Below, piece after piece: positions 9,386-19,680 of a stretch of DNA of 64,000 nucleotides. This stretch comes from Whalleya microplaca. Taxonomy: Eukaryota; Ascomycota; Sordariomycetes; Xylariales; Xylariaceae. The translations under genes were made by a program, and so were the position numbers. The DNA is taken from NCBI GenBank assembly GCA_022497155.1, contig MU385716.1:372001-436000 (forward strand). The letters run 5' to 3'. The notes below the pieces were generated by a model, which did not search any database, had not been told where the DNA came from, and was given only the letters and a program-made list of their open reading frames with translations. How positions within the stretch are numbered: the stretch's first letter is position 1; each line of letters opens with the position of its first letter.

Positions 9386-11860
9386 ATGACGCCTAAACGA
9401 TCGTGGGACGAGGCAAACTCGGGGGCCGATTCGCAGCAACATATACCCATGATTTCGCGCAAGGTAAAAGCGTAAGTCTTGACCGCAATTCACATTGCTT
9501 TACTGGATTGATAATGACGCGAATCTAGCTGCTCTGCATGTCGAAAGCATAAGATCAAGTGTATTATGGATGACAACACCCCGCCCTGCCGCAGATGTAC
9601 GGAAAAGGGTCTGAGCTGTGTGCTCAATAAGAGCCTCCAGACGTTAATCAGTGAGAGGTCAGAGTACGTGTCTCAACTTCGATATGAACCGTGATACCAT
9701 AGTTACTCGCAAATATAAAAGGAAATCAGTCTATAATATGTACTTCGATAACTATGTTAGCGAGGGGCATATTCTCTGTTTCTGTTAGGAAGCATAATTG
9801 CTGATTACTTCCTTCAGGTCCACCGAAGCTATGGTTCGCGATTTGGAAATGGTTCACTCTAGCCTTCAAGCTGTACACAAGGCTTTGAACCTGCCTCCCC
9901 CACCGCAGTTACATAGTTCGAGACAGATGCTGAACACGCCGACATCTGAGCTAAATAGCCACTCCGACGAGATTGGGCCGTCATGCGATAATTCCCCCAA
10001 GGTCTCCCCAGCGGACGACAACGATTTGCCCAAGGTGCCTATCCAATCCGTTTATCATCTAACCAAGCTTAGCGCTTTAAGATCTCCGGATACCACTGAG
10101 ACAGATCACACTCCAAGACGGTCAGACCATACTGCTGTTGATGATTTTATTTCAAAAGGAGCGCTGTCTCTCAATGATGCTGAGCGGCTGTTTCGGCTCT
10201 ACATGGACCAGCTTGACCATTTCATGTATTCCATTGGTGGACGATATAAAACGCTTGATGAACTCCGTCGAAGCAGTCGGATACTTGCTGTCAGCCTCTT
10301 GACAGTCGCAGCCCTTCATGATCCTCATGGCAATACGGTATATGGCGTGTGCAGTAAAGAGTTTCGGCGGTTGATGGCTGCATCTATATTTAGTCGTCGC
10401 ATCGATCGCGACTATCTTCGTGCTATGTGCATCGCTTCGTACTGGCTTAGCGATATAAGTTGGATGTTATCTGGATATGCTATTCGTCGAGCAGGCGAGT
10501 TTAATATCACTAGTCATTACCAACGTGCGATAACAACAGGCAACGAAGAAGCATCTGATTTCGTTCGATTATGGTAAGTTGTATATTTCGCCTTTCCTAG
10601 TCAACATACTCTAGACTAAGTCAACATAAGCGCTGTGATGTACTTGCTGCTGGTTGTAACAATGAGCAGACAGGTGGAGTTTCGAAATTACGATAGCGCT
10701 TATGACATCGTCTTGCTTGAATATATTTCTTCATAATAGCTGGGATACATTACTGAACTATATTATAGGTATATTTTGTACATTTGCGACCAGCATCTAA
10801 GCACTTTGTTCGCACGAGAGTCACTTATTCGCGATTCAGACTCTGCTATCAAAGGACATGAAGTATTCTTGCAAGCTTCACTCTCTAATGACGATGATAA
10901 GCGACTTGTTAGTCAAGTGGCATTGCTGAATATCATATACAAAATACGCGATCTCTTTGGTCCTGATACGGGCGACCCCGTTCCACAGGTATATTTGATG
11001 CAAATATCATCATTTTCTCGCCAGCTTGACCAATGGGTTGGTCACTGGTCAGTGCACCTCGCAGGTGAGCATTACACCCTCCTAAGGTTCCTTGTCCATT
11101 CTAGAGACTGATATATGAGGTCCTCCCCTTCCCCTGACACTACGAACAATATACTTCAGTGATTATGCCTACTCGTTGATTTCGGCATATAGCTAACGAC
11201 ATTGCAGAAGGTCATGAACACGTAGGCAGATTTCCTCGGAAAGGAGTTTTGCTTCACTACCACTTTGCTAAGCTCCACCTCTATTCCCACGTGTTTCGGG
11301 GCCTTAACAACGCTACGATACCAACTCACTTCCTGGATTCTGCAACAGCTGCCGTTAATGCTGCGACCTCGATTGTAGACCTTCTCATAGCGGATCCCGA
11401 CCTTCAGGCTGCCGTAGCAGGAATGCCGTCATATCTCCATTCTATGACTGCCTTTGCATGCGTGTTCCTAGCAAAGCTAGCAATGATTCATGGGGACGAG
11501 TTGATTGAAAGGGCTGTAGTGATCAATTTGACATCGAGCCTCATACAGTTGTATCGATCATCACCGGTCGGTAAGTGGCATCTAGTAAATTTGATGGCAA
11601 ATGGCCTTGAGAAGATGGTCAAAACGTTATCAACGGCCACTATGCCACCGATGACCCAAACGCAAAAGGAATCGATGTCTTTTGATAACAATATAGAGAA
11701 TTTCCCAGATTTTGCGGGAATTGGCATGCCTGCTGACAACTCACTCAACCTTGATCCGAATTTTCTGATGGATTACACGCTCGGTGCTTCTCAGCTTATG
11801 TCGCTGAGCAATGGGCCGACCGCATTTGACACGAGCGATCTAAGTCCGAGCTTCCTATGA
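9386..11860 (+). CDS. Zn2Cys6 transcription factor, probable cluster regulator
   Basis: Five exons (9386-9471, 9529-9663, 9818-10573, 10769-11064, 11208-11860) give 641 residues. The zinc cluster is at residues 30-59 with spacing CX2CX6CX8CX2CX6C, starting CSACRKHKIKC. A short Ser/Glu linker and the segment STEAMVRDLEMVHSSL (likely coiled-coil) follow, then a fungal-specific regulatory domain over most of the rest. The C-terminal tail from about residue 580 is rich in Asp, Asn and Phe (NIENFPDF, DPNFLMDY) and may activate transcription. It lies between the transporter and the dehydrogenase and ends only 28 bp from the convergent dehydrogenase, so control of this cluster is a reasonable inference. 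Nuclear. Confidence 0.88.
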
Positions 11861-11888
11861 GATGACATATAGATGAATTCTTTGGTAG

Positions 11889-12872
11889 CTATCGATTCAG
11901 GGTCAAGGAAAAGGCTTTGACAGTTTCGACTAAACTACAGTCGCCAGCCATCCCTAATCCTTTAGCTCTCTTTATGTCAAACCTCGCTGGCCAACTGCCG
12001 ACAATGGCCTCGATCTTCGGGTCCCTAGCTTCCTCAACCAAGCTGACTGCCTTGTCGCCACCGACTTCTTGAAGCGCCTGGAGAATTTGATCGACAGTCA
12101 CCGTGATGCCTGGGAGATTCACGACGCGAGTAATGCCGAAAGCTTCTTTTGGTACATCTTTCACGTGAACTAGGTTCAATACTACAGTCTTGGGACTGCA
12201 AACCCACATCTCCAAGTCGCGCGACACGGGTAGGATGCTTCTTTCCCCCCTGAGTGGTTCGCGGACGATGCCGCTTGCGAAGGAACTCGCAGCTGCTGAG
12301 GGCGCGCCCGGTCGTGCTATCACGGTTGGCAATCGCACGATCCGCCCGTCGAGAAGCCCTCTCCGGGAAAAGTCGTTGAGATATGTCTCCACCATGAGCT
12401 TTTGTGCGCCGTAGCTGGATTGTGGTATAGGACAAGTATCTTCACTGGTTACATTACCTGGCGCTGAGGGGCCATAAACAGCTAGACTGCTCGGGAAGAT
12501 GACCACCGTGCCGGGCAGATGTCTCCGGAGATAATCCAAAATCCCTCGGTGGCTATCCCAGTTAACACGCCAGCCGAGCTCTAGATTGGCCTCGGCGCCA
12601 CCACTCATCAGGCCATGGAGGAGGTAGACGGCGGTGAATGGGGTTGAGAGGAGCGTTTCGATAGTAGAAGGGTCTGTCAAGTCGCTTTTCACTGTCGTAA
12701 TGCGGCTCTTGTGCTGAGAAATTGAGTGTGGTATTGAAGGTTCGACTACATCAGTGAGAGTGAGTTGAATGGTGGAAGAGGACTCAATCAAAGCTTCAGC
12801 CAGCCCTTGTCCAATGAATCCAGCTGCGCCGGTGATCAAAATATGTTCATGCTTTGACGTAGGAAGGGCCAT
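11889..12872 (-). CDS. NAD(P)-dependent SDR, DenD/sugar-epimerase-like dehydrogenase
   Basis: A single exon encodes 327 residues. The extended-SDR nucleotide motif GAAGFIG is at residues 15-21, an acidic residue follows in LTLTDVVEP, the catalytic Ser lies in FPSSLAVYGP and the catalytic pair in SYGAQK (YxxxK). Segments such as RIVRLPTVIARPG and SSFASGIVREPLRGE match proteins annotated as D-erythronate dehydrogenase (DenD) or related epimerase-like enzymes. These oxidise a hydroxyl of an aldonic acid or short sugar acid. I infer a step in sugar-acid breakdown; UDP-sugar epimerase activity is less likely because the C-terminal UDP-binding features are not evident. It shares a promoter with the aldo-keto reductase. 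Confidence 0.78.
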   Translation of the reverse strand: MALPTSKHEHILITGAAGFIGQGLAEALIESSSTIQLTLTDVVEPSIPHSISQHKSRITTVKSDLTDPSTIETLLSTPFTAVYLLHGLMSGGAEANLELGWRVNWDSHRGILDYLRRHLPGTVVIFPSSLAVYGPSAPGNVTSEDTCPIPQSSYGAQKLMVETYLNDFSRRGLLDGRIVRLPTVIARPGAPSAAASSFASGIVREPLRGERSILPVSRDLEMWVCSPKTVVLNLVHVKDVPKEAFGITRVVNLPGITVTVDQILQALQEVGGDKAVSLVEEARDPKIEAIVGSWPARFDIKRAKGLGMAGDCSLVETVKAFSLTLNR

Positions 12873-13406
12873 TTTGACAGATGTTTTGTATCGTGAATAT
12901 TTGGAGGGACATCAGAGTAACTGTACAGAATTGGAGGTTCGTAGAGTTTACTGGATCAAACATGGAGTGAGATAATATGCTCCTGAACGTCGGACTACGA
13001 GATGGAACTTCGGACCGAAGCTTGATATGATGCAGGCTCGCATTTGTGAGCACACTGCATGGCTGCGTGCTTGGCTTTGTTTCCGAGCCGCCGAACTGCG
13101 GACGGACCGGGGTATTCGAAAGCGGATCCCAAAACGGGAAATTCTGCGGCGGAATTGACCAATCACATATTGGCCTTATGAGACAGGCCGTCAAGTCGCT
13201 GAAGTCTCCGATTCAAGGGATGCCCCTCATCACAAGCAATGTAAGAAGTTGGGGTAGCTCTAACAGGTAGGAATAGTGTAGCTTAAGCCAAGGTCTAAGA
13301 AAACTAAATTGGAAGTATTTGAGACACTGCTGTATACTACCTCGAATTTTCAGATAGTTTCAACATTCAACTAAATTCTAAACAGTTCCAACTGTCTGCT
13401 AGTAAA
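12873..13406. promoter_or_regulatory. Divergent promoter of dehydrogenase and aldo-keto reductase
   Basis: The 534-bp region contains the perfect palindrome CTTCGG-A-CCGAAG at 13008-13020, a dense run of CGG/CCG triplets at 13083-13155 and one CreA-type CCGGGG at 13107-13112. The TTCGG half-site is shared with the sialidase/transporter promoter. Confidence 0.5.
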
Positions 13407-14587
13407 ATGGAATATGTACGGTAGGTATGGTGAACTCCGAACTGAGGAATCCGAGAACTAATGAAGTCATTATAGTCTTGGCAAAAGCGGACTCAAAGTC
13501 TCCAAGGTCATTCTCGGATGTATGACTTTTGGCTCAAGTAAATGGGAAGGCTCCCCATGGGTTCTTAATGAGGAAGAGAGCTTCAAAGTCATCAAGTGTG
13601 CATACGATAATGGCATCAACACCTGGGTATGCGACGCACTTTGAGTAAAGAGAACTACTGCTTATTGCTTATATCTGGATCATAGGATACCGCAGATACA
13701 TATTCAAATGGAAAATCAGAAGTGATAGTCGGCAAGGCCCTGAAGAAATTCAACATCCCTCGAAGCAAGGTTGTGATCATGACCAAAATCTACAACCCAG
13801 TGATGGATGACGATTCACGGCCTGCGTCGGTGAATGACGGCCCGTTGGTAAACCAGATGGGTCTCAGTCGGAAACACATCTTCGAGGCCGTCGATCGATG
13901 TTTGGAGCGTCTGGACACGGATTACATTGGTCGGTACGCAACGCCGGCTGCCCAAGATCAATACTGACTACTTGCTGGATAGACGTCCTCCAGTTACATC
14001 GGTTAGATCGTGAGACACCCCCAGAGGAAATCATGCGCGCCTTGCATGAGGTGGTCCAGAGCGGCAAGGTCCGTTACCTAGGCGCCTCCAGCATGTACAC
14101 CTGGGAATTCGCACGCCTGCAATACACAGCTAAGCTGAACGGCTGGACCGAGTTCATCAGCATGCAACCATTCTATAACCTGCTATACCGAGAAGAAGAG
14201 CGTGAGATGCTCCCCTTTTGTCGCGAAACTGGCGTGGGGGTCATCCCCTGGAGTCCGATTGCGCGGGGTATGTTAGCGAAGCCTCAGTCGGCATCGGGTA
14301 GCGAAATAAGCATTAGAAGTCAGTCTGACAAGAAGACGAAGACGTGGTTTGCAGATGCTAACTTGGAGATTGTGGATGCTGTGGAAAAGGTGGCTAAGGA
14401 CAAGAGTGTCAGCATGCCCCTAGTGGCTACAGCCTGGGTAATTTACCAAGGCTGCTGGCCGATTGTGGGCGTTAACAGCGAGAAGAGAGTCCTAGAGGCT
14501 GTTCAGGCCCTGCAGGTCAAGTTGACAGATGAGGAGTGCAAGTTTCTCGAGGCTGGCTATCGGCCAAGAAAGGTGGAGGGCATGTAA
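13407..14587 (+). CDS. Aldo-keto reductase
   Basis: Four exons (13407-13420, 13476-13626, 13686-13929, 13983-14587) give 337 residues. The first exon is only 14 bp (MEYVR); the third intron starts GTCGGT, the only donor that keeps the frame and restores YIDVLQLHRLD. The catalytic tetrad is visible: Asp in NTWDTAD, Tyr in TYSNG, Lys in VVIMTKIY and His in LQLHRLD. SPIARGML and GVNSEKRVLEAVQAL fit the YajO / versiconal-acetate-reductase-like branch. The family reduces aldehydes or ketoses with NADPH in the cytosol. Here it probably handles a sugar or the short aldehyde released by the nearby aldolase. Confidence 0.88.
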
Positions 14588-15450
14588 GATAGTAGGAGTA
14601 GTTTGTGAAAGCAATAGATATATTCAGAAAAGCTGATAAGGTTTCAGTTGATATATAAGCCTTACTTTAACGCGTTCGCCAAACCGCCTTGACATTAACT
14701 TAATAAAGGACGTTGAGTCATGGACGAAGGTATCTTCGATGAGAAGCTATCTACCTAACCGATGCTTCAGTCTAACTTACACGTTCAATCGTACTAATCA
14801 ACAGAAGAAAAACGAATTATATAATCAATATTGGCACGTGTCTATCCATCGACATAGTAAGTGTTATAACTAGTTTTTCCTATTTCGCTACGCTTAGTAC
14901 CCTCTCGAGAAATCTTACATAAGGATTGCCGAGACATGGGTCCAGATCTGCTCACGATCATATCCCCACTCCAGAAACTGCCAAGGTACTAAACTTAGGC
15001 TCATAATGCGCCATGAAGTGTCACTTAGGAATGGCATTCTCCAAGTCAAATTCAGACGAAGCATACATCACTCATACAACGAGGATAGATATCGGCAAGT
15101 TGGCCGTTAGCAGCCTTTTCGGAATACATAGACCGAGCCTCAAGAACGGCCCTATTATCTCCTCTGTAAGTGGGCTGAAATGTGGAGGGAACTCTAATCT
15201 CCAATTCTCTACAGTACCCGGAGAGAACACCGGCTCTGTAACCCCGCGATCGTGTAATAAGGGTCTTTTTGAACCAATGCGGGGTTACAATTGCTCTGAG
15301 ACGAAATAGACAAAATATATTGAAATTCTCCCGAAACTTATCGAGACATAAGTAACGGCTTTCAAAACCAAATAGCTTTTAATTCAAGACTAATCATTGT
15401 CCCCCTAACCCCAATCTGCAACTAGCACTACGATCTGATAGTATTCCACG
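14588..15450. promoter_or_regulatory. Intergenic and promoter of the DapA-family aldolase
   Basis: The first 500 bp hold nothing recognised. Near the aldolase, TTCGG (15118-15122) and CCGAG (15133-15137) stand in inverted orientation 10 bp apart, and an 11-bp inverted repeat with CreA-type sites is at 15237-15289. Confidence 0.4.
15237..15289. promoter_or_regulatory. 11-bp inverted repeat with two CreA-type sites and a CCAAT box
   Basis: TGTAACCCCGC (15237-15247) and its exact complement GCGGGGTTACA (15279-15289) flank a 31-bp loop containing CCAAT (15274-15278). Each arm contains the SYGGRG site GCGGGG or its complement. It lies about 160 bp upstream of the aldolase start. Confidence 0.5.
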
Positions 15451-16504
15451 ATGACGGCGCGTATCTCGACCCCCAAGGCGAAGCCTCTCCCGCTGGGTGT
15501 CTACACCCCGGTAATTACTATTTATGAAGATACCCCAGAGCAGGCTGTGAACTATGAAGCAATGTACAAACACGGGCAGTATCTGGTCAACAGTGGGATG
15601 CACGGATTAGTGTACCTGGGCACCAACGGCGAGATGGCCCTACTTACACGCGAAGAGCGATCAGCGATCATCCGCAATGCGGTAAAAGCAGTCACAGATC
15701 TAGGATTACCAGATTACCCCATAGTGGCTGGTATTTCAGCGCAGAGTACAGGAGAGACGATCCGGTATGCGAAAGAGGCCGGCGAAGCAGGCGCAGCATT
15801 CGGCCTGCTGCTGCCACCGAGTTATTGGAGTAAGGCTCTGGGGAGTGATGCGCTTATTGGATATTTCCGAGATGTTGCGGATGCGAGTCCAATTCCTATT
15901 ATCATTTACAACGTATGTTGCTAGCTCCTGGCCTAGAATACCTATTCCCCTTAGCGTCAAACTGACATGGCGATCGTAGTTCCCAGGCGTAACATCAGGA
16001 ATCGACCTCGATTCAGATCAGCTCTCAACATTAGCGGCGCACCCGAACATCGTAGCTACCAAGCTGACATGCGGCAACGTGGGAAAGCTCACGCGGCTCA
16101 CGGCCAAGTTCGAGCCGGCGCATTTCGGCGTCTACGGCGGAAGCAGTGACTTCCTTCTGCCGACGTTACACGCGGGCGGAGTCGGATGCGTGACAGGCCT
16201 GGGCAATGTCTTCCCGAAGTCGACGTCGCAGATCTACGACCTGTTCGTGCAGGGGAAGCTCGAGGAGGCGCGCCAGCTACAGAACCAGGTCGCGGCAGCC
16301 GAGTGGGCCTGCAAGAAGTCGCTGGCGTGTACGAAATACGGCACGTGGGCTTACGTGGGTAAGCAACTGGGCTTGACCAATCCCAAGATGTTCAATATGC
16401 GAAAGCCATATCTGGAGTTAGGAGACAGCTTGAAGAAGTGGTCTGTAGATACTATGAAGATTCTTGAGGATGTTGAAAATGCATTACCTGGTAGGCAAAG
16501 GTGA
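15451..16504 (+). CDS. DapA-family class I aldolase (dihydrodipicolinate synthase / 2-keto-3-deoxy acid aldolase type)
   Basis: Exons 15451-15912 and 15980-16504 give 328 residues, the usual family length. Family marks are GTNGEMALLT (57-66, keto-acid binding), Tyr153 in IIIYNFPG and Lys182 in ATKLTCGN, the Schiff-base lysine. The family includes DHDP synthase, N-acetylneuraminate lyase, 4-hydroxy-2-oxoglutarate aldolase and the fungal 2-keto-3-deoxy-L-galactonate aldolase. Fungi make lysine by the aminoadipate route, so a catabolic role is expected: splitting a 2-keto-3-deoxy sugar acid into pyruvate and an aldehyde. Position at the end of the carbohydrate cluster and the CreA-type sites upstream fit this. 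Exact substrate cannot be read from the sequence. Confidence 0.85.
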
Positions 16505-19500
16505 AAAGGGATGCTACGTGAATTGGAAGAGGATTATAGAAGTCATTTGAAATGAAATGTCTACTGAAAGTTAGAGCTTATATTATATCAATAAGAACAT
16601 GCAAAATATGATCTTGTTCTCGCGCAAGCCATATATAGTGTACCACTCCTACTGCATGAGCATGATTCTGGTATTCAATTCGTTCTAAGATAACTATACT
16701 CTACGTTAGGCGAGACTAGCTAAATTTAGTCTTATATAGAGGTATCACTACAAGTATGTTTAATTTCGCTTGAGGAGGTGCGCTCATCTTTCGGCTTAGA
16801 ACGTGAGGGAAGGCTTATTTTGTCAACTACAAACAAAATAACTTCCAACTACAAGTTCGTAATTAAGTATTATTTTTCTGCTTAAGTTAGGTGTGGGCTG
16901 TCCCTCGGCAATGCCCTCAAGGATAGATTGACAGTTAGACTTGATTCAGAAAGGCTTTCAACAAATAGGTACAGAAACAACGATAATATTTTCTCCCGCT
17001 CCCGAATTCATATTCTGCCCATGGCTTTCAACTCTCTACTTTTTAACCATCAAATGGTTCAAAGACTTCTAGTCTATCTGTATTGACGAGACTTGAATGT
17101 TAACCGCCCATGGTACGAATTCGTTAGTAATCGGACTTAAATCTAGGTAATAAGCATTTGCCAGCTCAACCAGCATATACGGAAAACTGTCAGTCCTTAA
17201 GAAGCCCCATCGTAGCATGTGACAGATGGACACATTACAGCAAAATGATCGGAGCCTCTTACGACCATTGATTATGCTACAACCATGGGCGGGGTCAAGC
17301 TGCCTTGGAGCTAAGATAGGTATGCTATTTGAGAGAGCTGTATAGAAAGAGTCCGAAGGATGGTGCATGTTTCATGTTCTGTCTCAATGGATAATCTCGT
17401 ATAGCTTCACGCATTCTTTCTCAACAACTAACTGCTTGACAAAGATGACTGTCCACTCAATGGTGAAATTGACGGCAAGTTCTGATACTTGCATCCTTGT
17501 ACCTGAACCACCTTCACTTATCGGAGAAACTGTATCATTTACAGTATCAACTATACCCTCCCTTTCAGCATTGCCTTTCGCTTATTAGACATCATAATTG
17601 GCACAATATGAGGCATCGGTCTCAGTAACTACAAAGGCCTCGAGATAAAGAATCAGCCACATATCCGAATAGGGCAACTTACAGTGGTGTAATAGGGGTT
17701 TCGAGTAACGTGACTCTCTTATAACTCCTTCTCTACTATCCGCCGGGATATTAGATCCGGAGTCACTCTAGACCGGTGAGGTTTATCACGGTAGTCGGAA
17801 TCTGTATAGGTGAGATTATCGTCATCGTTAGCGTTGCTGTGTAACTATATTGTTAGAAATGGCAAGAAGGACCGATCTGGCTGCTTATGTGACGCATTTA
17901 CATGGTTGAGTTGATTTAGAGCGACGTTTTGGAATGAATTCTCCCAACAATAGTCGCTTGTATGACAAATACTACCACCTGCTAGCTCCATGAAGCCCAT
18001 GAAGAGATAGGAAGATGTCCCTAGGTAGATTCGTTCGTACTTGGTGCAAGACTTCCCAGGCGGGAGGCCAAGGCTAGATAATTTGACATTGGAACTTCAG
18101 CCTTCCCAAGAATACGAAAGAGGTAGTGGTTGATACGATATCGGCGAGGTTCAGATAACTACTGACAGTCCACAGGCAAGGGCGTGAAGCGAGAGAAAAG
18201 TAGTCCGAAGTCAAGGAGCCCTATCGGAGCATACTTGGATACCTAGTCTAACTTGCTATCACAAGAATCGAAGTTAAGACATGCATAATCTCTTTCGGGT
18301 AATCGTAAGAGGTAGTACCGACAAGCCAACGGCATCCATATGTGACGCGGGCCGGATCGTACTCTGTGCTCCGTAGCACACCCCAGTATGAATAGAAAAC
18401 ATATCGATACGAGAGACTTTGATATATATTCGGCGCTTAGTAACATACCTTTGAATCTTATTGTCTATAGCCACTGGTGTATAAATTTTATACCTATCTG
18501 GTCGAAATTCAGGTTAATTTATAGTAAAATTTGGTCGGTTAGGTAGCATTCTGTTTATTTGGAGGTCATCTTTCAGCCGAAGATATATAGGAAATTATAA
18601 AGAGTACACAGGGATATCGAATGTACTGTATGTTTTCACGAACATGGCATGAATATATTATTGCTCTAATTAAGTAGCTTGGCTGGTTAGGTGATATAGG
18701 AAACTGACATTCATCCTTGCTAGCTTTTGTGTTGTACCTGAGACACAGGCGTAAGTATGTACATTCTGTAACAGAACCTCATACTGCAAGAGCACTTGCA
18801 TCAAGGACGCCTTTTATTAGATCTGGCATTACTAGAAGGATGTGGGAAGGTCAGCACATGGCTCCGGAGTAAAGCGCGTAAGTAAAGTAGGTAGGAATGG
18901 ATCCATGTGTTAGACCGCCAGAAAAAATGCATCGAATGAGCAGGTGGGGAATTTTTTTTTTTGGAACTAATCCGATGTCGCATTGCCACCATTGGTTGCG
19001 GCTCGGTGCAGGTGCTACCACGTACCTAGGTAGTGACCTAGGCACTTGCATGTTCCTTCGAGCCGCCCAGATCGCAATTAAGGTCCCAAACTGATATCAT
19101 CTAAATTCCGTACATGTACGTCTACATACTGAATGCCCCGAGGACAACATCTCTTCACATAGCCCAACGTCACCTGAGACAATTCGAAAAAAAAAAGTGT
19201 TTAAAGAACTTTGCTCGAATCAGTAGTAACATGTGATATTTCAAACTGTTGGGTGATAGATAGAACGATTGCCCAAGTTGTTTAGCTACATATGAACATA
19301 CGTTGTTGGATAGTCTAGCTGTCTACCTAGAGGTACCTAATGTATCTAGCTATGGGGGTTACTGAATCAGTGGATGCAAAGACAGGGGTAGGCACTTGTG
19401 CAAGGACCACATGTGGCGTCCAATTAACCCCACACACATCTGAACCAACCTTCAAAAGTTCGCCGCTGTCGCACTGACTTTTCTTCATCTGTCGAAACCA

Positions 19501-19680
19501 AATATATCGTGGGATACTTCTTGCCATTGAACCATTGCCTGCCCTCGGTAGCGGTGCTGGAGAGCTGTGCTTGGAGGACTACTATTGACAAAGTCAAAAT
19601 ACTTTGTCTCTGCCCGGAAATCACTTTTTCTCCCCTTCTTTACGTCCTAATTCTTCCCACAAATCCCCCCTCCTCCCACC
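16505..19680. other. Gene-poor 3.2 kb intergenic region
   Basis: No convincing gene. Contains scattered short open frames, an interrupted minus-strand stretch at about 17070-17860 with Val/Thr-rich translation but no usable start, T and A homopolymers near 18950 and 19190, and one exact TACCTAGGTA palindrome at 19023-19032. The last 100 bp before 19681 are pyrimidine-rich, as in promoters of well expressed fungal genes. Confidence 0.5.

Noticed and set aside
17069..17860. Interrupted minus-strand stretch with Val/Thr/Ser-rich translation, perhaps a decayed secreted protein gene
   Set aside because: No start, no recognisable domain and several stops; the composition alone is not enough.
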